The notes under the pieces are model-generated. The model saw nothing but the letters and a program-made list of their open reading frames with translations, ran no database searches and was not told the DNA's origin. A stretch of 9,347 bases of DNA, taken from UBA1731 sp963653155 (GTDB taxonomy: Bacteria > Verrucomicrobiota > Kiritimatiellia > RFP12 > UBA1067). The DNA lies in NCBI GenBank assembly GCA_963653155.1, contig CAVJWR010000120.1:1-9347 (forward strand), in the 5' to 3' direction. Within the stretch, counting starts at the first letter, position 1; each line of letters opens with the position of its first letter. Both the position numbers and the translations under genes were made by a program. Shown here in pieces: positions 6,643 through 9,347 of the stretch.

Positions 6643-7659
6643 ATGACATTAGCAGAACTTGAAGAGAACAGGAAGGCATCGCTGTCCGAGATTGCGGCAG
6701 CCGAAGGCGTTGAGGCTACAGAGGCGCTTCGCGTAAAGTATGTTGGGCGCAATGGTCTGATACCAGCCTTGATAAAGGGCATGAAGGATGTGCCGAAGGA
6801 GGATCGTCCGGCATTCGGCAAGGCCGTACAGGAGTGGAAAAGAGATGTGGAACAGGCCCTTGCCGCCAAGGGCGCCGGAACGGCCAAGCCAGTGGCGAGC
6901 CAATCCGGCAATGTGGATGTGACGCGTCCCGGACTTTGGCCGGAACTGGGGGGTGCTCATCCGATATCCAAGGTGATATCCGAATCGGCGCGAATTTTCT
7001 CGCGTCTTGGCTTTACGGTGGCCGACGGTCCCGATATCGAAAATCCGTTCAACAACTTTACGGCCCTCAACACCCCTGCGCACCATCCGTCTCAGGATAG
7101 GTCAGATACGTTCTGGCTTGCGGCAGATGCGCTTTTGCGCACGCAGACGTCTCCGGTGCAGATCCGCACGATGGTGTCCAACAAGCCGCCGGTTCGCGTG
7201 ATATGTCCGGGGCGCACCTACCGGAGGGATACCACGGATGCCACGCATTCGGCCAATTTCCACCAGATCGAGGGGTTGTATGTGGATGTCAAGCCAGTGT
7301 CGCTTGCAGACCTGAAGAGCGTACTCTCGTACTTCGCGAAGGAGATGATGGGAGATGGTGGCGTGCGTTTCCGTCCGCACTTCTTCCCGTTCACGGAGCC
7401 GAGTGTTGAGGTGGACTTCCGTTGCCATGTGTGCAAAGGCGTTGGCTGCAAGGTCTGCAAACAGTCCGGATGGATAGAGATAGCTGGCGCAGGCATGGTC
7501 GATCCACGCGTGTTCAAGCACGTGGGCTGGGATCCTGAATCGGTTTCCGGATACGCTTTCGGGTTTGGTGTCGAACGCATTGCCATGATCAAGTACGGCA
7601 TTCCGGATATCCGTTGGCTGTATGAGAACGATTTGCGCTTCCTGGCGCAGACCGCTTAA
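6643..7659 (+). CDS. pheS: Phenylalanine-tRNA ligase alpha subunit
   Basis: PheS is the catalytic chain of the alpha2-beta2 class II synthetase that charges tRNA-Phe with phenylalanine in the cytoplasm. The 338-residue length is normal (about 330-350). The N-terminal 85 or so residues form the tRNA-binding helical hairpin (LAELEENRKASLSEI, then RVKYVGRNGLIPALI). The catalytic domain shows GPDIENPFNNFTALNTPAHHP, the class II motif 2 stretch with RTYRRDTTDATH and FHQIEGLYVD, the FRPHFFPFTEPSVEVD block, and motif 3 with GFGVERIAMIKYGI followed by IRWLYENDLRFL. A CX2CX4CX2C cluster at residues 261-272 precedes GWIEIAGAGMVDP; many bacterial PheS proteins have a Cys-rich insertion here, while the E. 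coli form lacks it. The gene has its own promoter and is followed after nine bases by rpoN, not by the usual partner gene pheT, which must lie elsewhere. Confidence 0.97.
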   Translation: MTLAELEENRKASLSEIAAAEGVEATEALRVKYVGRNGLIPALIKGMKDVPKEDRPAFGKAVQEWKRDVEQALAAKGAGTAKPVASQSGNVDVTRPGLWPELGGAHPISKVISESARIFSRLGFTVADGPDIENPFNNFTALNTPAHHPSQDRSDTFWLAADALLRTQTSPVQIRTMVSNKPPVRVICPGRTYRRDTTDATHSANFHQIEGLYVDVKPVSLADLKSVLSYFAKEMMGDGGVRFRPHFFPFTEPSVEVDFRCHVCKGVGCKVCKQSGWIEIAGAGMVDPRVFKHVGWDPESVSGYAFGFGVERIAMIKYGIPDIRWLYENDLRFLAQTA

Positions 7660-7668
7660 CGGGGATGA

Positions 7669-9073
7669 GTGGGCTTCATGCTCTCGCTTCGGCAAGGACA
7701 GAGGCTTACGCAACAGCTGGCGCCGGCAATGCGCCAGTCGATAAAGGTTCTTGCCATGAATCTGCAGGAACTCCGTCAGGAGATCGTCACGCAGATCGGG
7801 CAGAACCCAATGATTGACGAGGTGGAGCATACCCTTGAGGTGCCGATGGATGTTGCAGAGTCCTCGGCTTCGGCCAAGGACGAGTCGATCTCTGAGGCGA
7901 TGCCATACGACGAGGCGGCTCCATCGGTCAACTCCGACGAGGATGCCGCCGAGCGTCGGCAGCGCTTTTTCGACAATCAGGTGTGCAAGGAAACCCTTCA
8001 GGGACATCTTGAGCGGCAGCTTGAGCTGTCGGACGTCCCGGCAGAGGATCGTCCGCTCGCGGAAATGCTTATCGGGCAGTTGGACGACAACGGCTATTTT
8101 ACCGGTTCACTGCCGGATATCGTGATGGTTTCGGGGACAGATGAGGCCCATGTGCTGAAAGTCCTTTCATGCATACGCAAGCTCGATCCTGCCGGATGCG
8201 GATCGAGAAACCTGAAGGAATGTCTGCTTGCCCAGATGGATAGTCTGGAAGATTCCCCTTGGGAGGATGAGGTGCGGCTCTTGATAGAAAACCACCTTGA
8301 GGACATTGCTGCCGGCAACGAGGGGAAGATACTGCAATCGCTTGGCATAACGCACGAAGAGTACGCCAAGGCGCTTGCAGTCCTGCGAACCCTTGAGGCG
8401 AAGCCGGGAAGGGCTTATGAGGGAGCGGGCATGGCAAACCGGATAGTGAAGCCCGAAGTCCATGCAGTGCGCGAGGGCGGCAGATGGGTCGCGGAAGTGG
8501 ATGGACGCTCCCTGCCGGACATACACATTTCGAAGACATACCTCAAGATGCTTGAGGATCCATCCACGCCCAAGGAAGCGAAAGAATACCTGCGGGAGCG
8601 TCTTGTGTCCGCACAGCAGCTGATAGATTCGATAGAGCATCGCGAGGAGACAATCCGCAAGATAGCGCAGGAGATATTCGACAGGCAGCCGGGCTTTTTC
8701 ACAGACGGGCTAAAGGGCCTTAAGCCGCTCACCATGCTTGAGGTTGCCGAGAAGGTTGGTGTGCACCCTACGACNNNNNNNNNNGCGGACGGTGAACGAC
8801 AAGTACGCCTCTACGCCAAGGGGAACGATTGAGCTGCGGCATTTCTTCAAGCAGGGGATAGAGACCTCTGGCGGAGATGTGGTTACAAAAGAGGCTGTTT
8901 ACGACGATCTGCGGCGACTTATCGACGAAGAGGACAAGGCACATCCGTTCTCGGATGAAGTTCTGTCCGCCAAACTGAAGGAACACGGCTACCCGGTTGC
9001 ACGACGCACAGTCGCAAAATACCGGGAAGCCATCGGCATCTCTGGCGCTTCGGAAAGGCACCGCAAGGCTTAA
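7669..9073 (+). CDS. rpoN: RNA polymerase sigma-54 factor (interrupted by an N-filled assembly gap)
   Basis: Sigma-54 directs core polymerase to -24/-12 promoters that need an AAA+ activator. Region I is at residues 1-50 (LSLRQGQRLTQQLAPAMRQS, then QEIVTQIGQNPMIDE). An acidic region II spans about 60-98. The core-binding domain includes QLDDNGYFTGSLPDI, LDPAGCGSRNLKECLLAQM and VKPEVHAV. YLRERLVSAQQLIDSIEHRE and the helix-turn-helix (LEVAEKVGVHPTT, gap, RTVNDKYASTPRGTIEL) follow. The RpoN box ARRTVAKYRE is at 8999-9028. The start may be GTG 7669 or ATG 7678; GGGGATGAG at 7661-7668 could serve the latter. Ns at 8775-8784 throw the downstream part into another frame, which looks artefactual: alignment to E. 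coli RpoN calls for two missing residues (six bases), giving about 466 residues in all. It is nine bases behind pheS, probably in the same transcript. Confidence 0.95.
8775..8784. other. Assembly gap (10 Ns) inside rpoN
   Basis: Ten Ns lie within the sigma-54 helix-turn-helix. The codon before is AC-N (Thr whatever the third base) and the base after is the last position of the codon preceding CGG (Arg). Family alignment (EST-IS-RVTTQKY in E. coli against PTT-??-RTVNDKY here) leaves room for exactly two residues, so six unknown bases are expected. The uniform length of 10 suggests an arbitrary scaffold spacer. Confidence 0.85.
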
Positions 9074-9089
9074 ACTCAGCCTTTTGCGG
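9061..9089. terminator. Imperfect hairpin at the convergent rpoN/atpA ends, possible bidirectional terminator
   Basis: CCGCAAGGCT (9061-9070) pairs with AGCCTTTTGCGG (9078-9089) as a ten-pair stem with a two-T bulge. The loop is TAAACTC, which contains the rpoN TAA and most of the opposite-strand TGA. No clear T run follows on either strand, so Rho-independent termination would be weak or depend on the bulge T residues. The location between two converging genes with stops only two bases apart supports a terminator role. Confidence 0.5.
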
Positions 9090-9347
9090 CGGATGCGGAT
9101 TCGATCTTGCTGATCAAGGTGTCGCGAAGCTCGTTGAACTCCTGTGAATCCATCTTCTTGTCGTTCCAGTCGATGAACGTCTGCTGTAGATCCATGAAGA
9201 AGGCACGAGTGGCTTCCTTGTCCGCGAACTTGAAGCTTGAGAGCAGGGCCTTCTCGACAATGTCGAACATCGTCTTCTGCCTCTGGACTGGCGTACTGGC
9301 GTCGGAATCGGAAAAGGCGTTTTGCTGCAGATACACGGCATCGAGGA
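9076..9347 (-). CDS. atpA: V/A-type ATP synthase catalytic subunit A, C-terminal end (5' end outside window)
   Basis: The minus-strand frame is open from the window edge to a TGA at 9078-9076 and encodes about 90 residues. A GTG at 9336 is in frame but is probably an internal Val, since LDA precedes it in the same frame. The stretch AVYLQQNAFSDSDASTPVQRQK matches the conserved C-terminal helical domain of V/A-type ATPase subunit A, where YLQQNAF or FLQQNAF followed by a (V/S)D motif and a KQ/RQK segment is typical. The following helices (TMFDIVEKALLSSF, ATRAFFMDLQQTFIDW) fit the helical tail. The full protein is usually about 580-600 residues and hydrolyses or makes ATP in the peripheral V1/A1 sector, coupled to proton or sodium movement. 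Other V-type genes would be expected beyond this edge. The tail differs from well-known members, so the family is likely but not certain. Confidence 0.75.
   Translation of the reverse strand, partial: LDAVYLQQNAFSDSDASTPVQRQKTMFDIVEKALLSSFKFADKEATRAFFMDLQQTFIDWNDKKMDSQEFNELRDTLISKIESASAAKG

Noticed and set aside
7102..8007. Minus-strand open frame of 301 codons across pheS and rpoN
   Set aside because: It spans the junction of two unmistakable conserved genes on the other strand and shows no recognisable protein features.
7669..9073. rpoN as a frameshifted pseudogene
   Set aside because: The frame change coincides exactly with the N run, and both sides are fully conserved sigma-54 sequence; an arbitrary gap length explains it.

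Overview
The window looks like a chromosomal piece from a draft or metagenome assembly of a GC-rich bacterium. It contains a 10-base N run that behaves like a scaffold placeholder. The combination of a secreted YD-repeat (Rhs-like) giant with a DUF6531-type N-terminus, a sigma-54 gene and the C-terminal end of a V/A-type (not F-type) ATP synthase subunit A fits the Planctomycetota-Verrucomicrobiota-Chlamydiota group, perhaps Kiritimatiellota or Lentisphaerota. This is an inference from protein style; there is no rRNA or other decisive marker.

Region 1 (1-6457, + strand) is one tightly packed operon-like block. It holds the end of a beta-rich extracellular protein; a 1287-residue Rhs/YD-repeat protein with signal peptide, Asp/Gly/Pro linker, core and a compositionally distinct 99-residue C-terminal tip; two small single-pass membrane proteins of unknown function; and a membrane-anchored helical-repeat (HEAT-like) protein. 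Successive genes are joined by a GTGA overlap, an ATGA overlap, a 1-base gap and a 20-base overlap, so translation is probably coupled. All four genes with an intact N-terminus carry an export or membrane signal, which points to a cell-envelope function. The tip could be a toxin-like effector domain, and the next gene would then be the first place to look for an immunity partner, but neither is recognised by sequence.

Region 2 (6458-6642) is an intergenic gap with a good extended -10 promoter close to pheS. Region 3 (6643-9073, + strand) is a two-gene housekeeping/regulatory unit: pheS (phenylalanyl-tRNA synthetase alpha chain), followed after 9 bases not by pheT but by rpoN (sigma-54). rpoN is intact in content but interrupted by the N run. 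Comparison with the conserved RpoN helix-turn-helix suggests the real gap is 6 bases, so the apparent frameshift is an assembly artefact. Region 4 (9076-9347, - strand) is the C-terminal end of a V/A-type ATP synthase catalytic subunit A, convergent with rpoN. The two stop codons sit in and beside the loop of one imperfect hairpin.

No tRNA, rRNA, CRISPR array, insertion sequence or integrase was seen.
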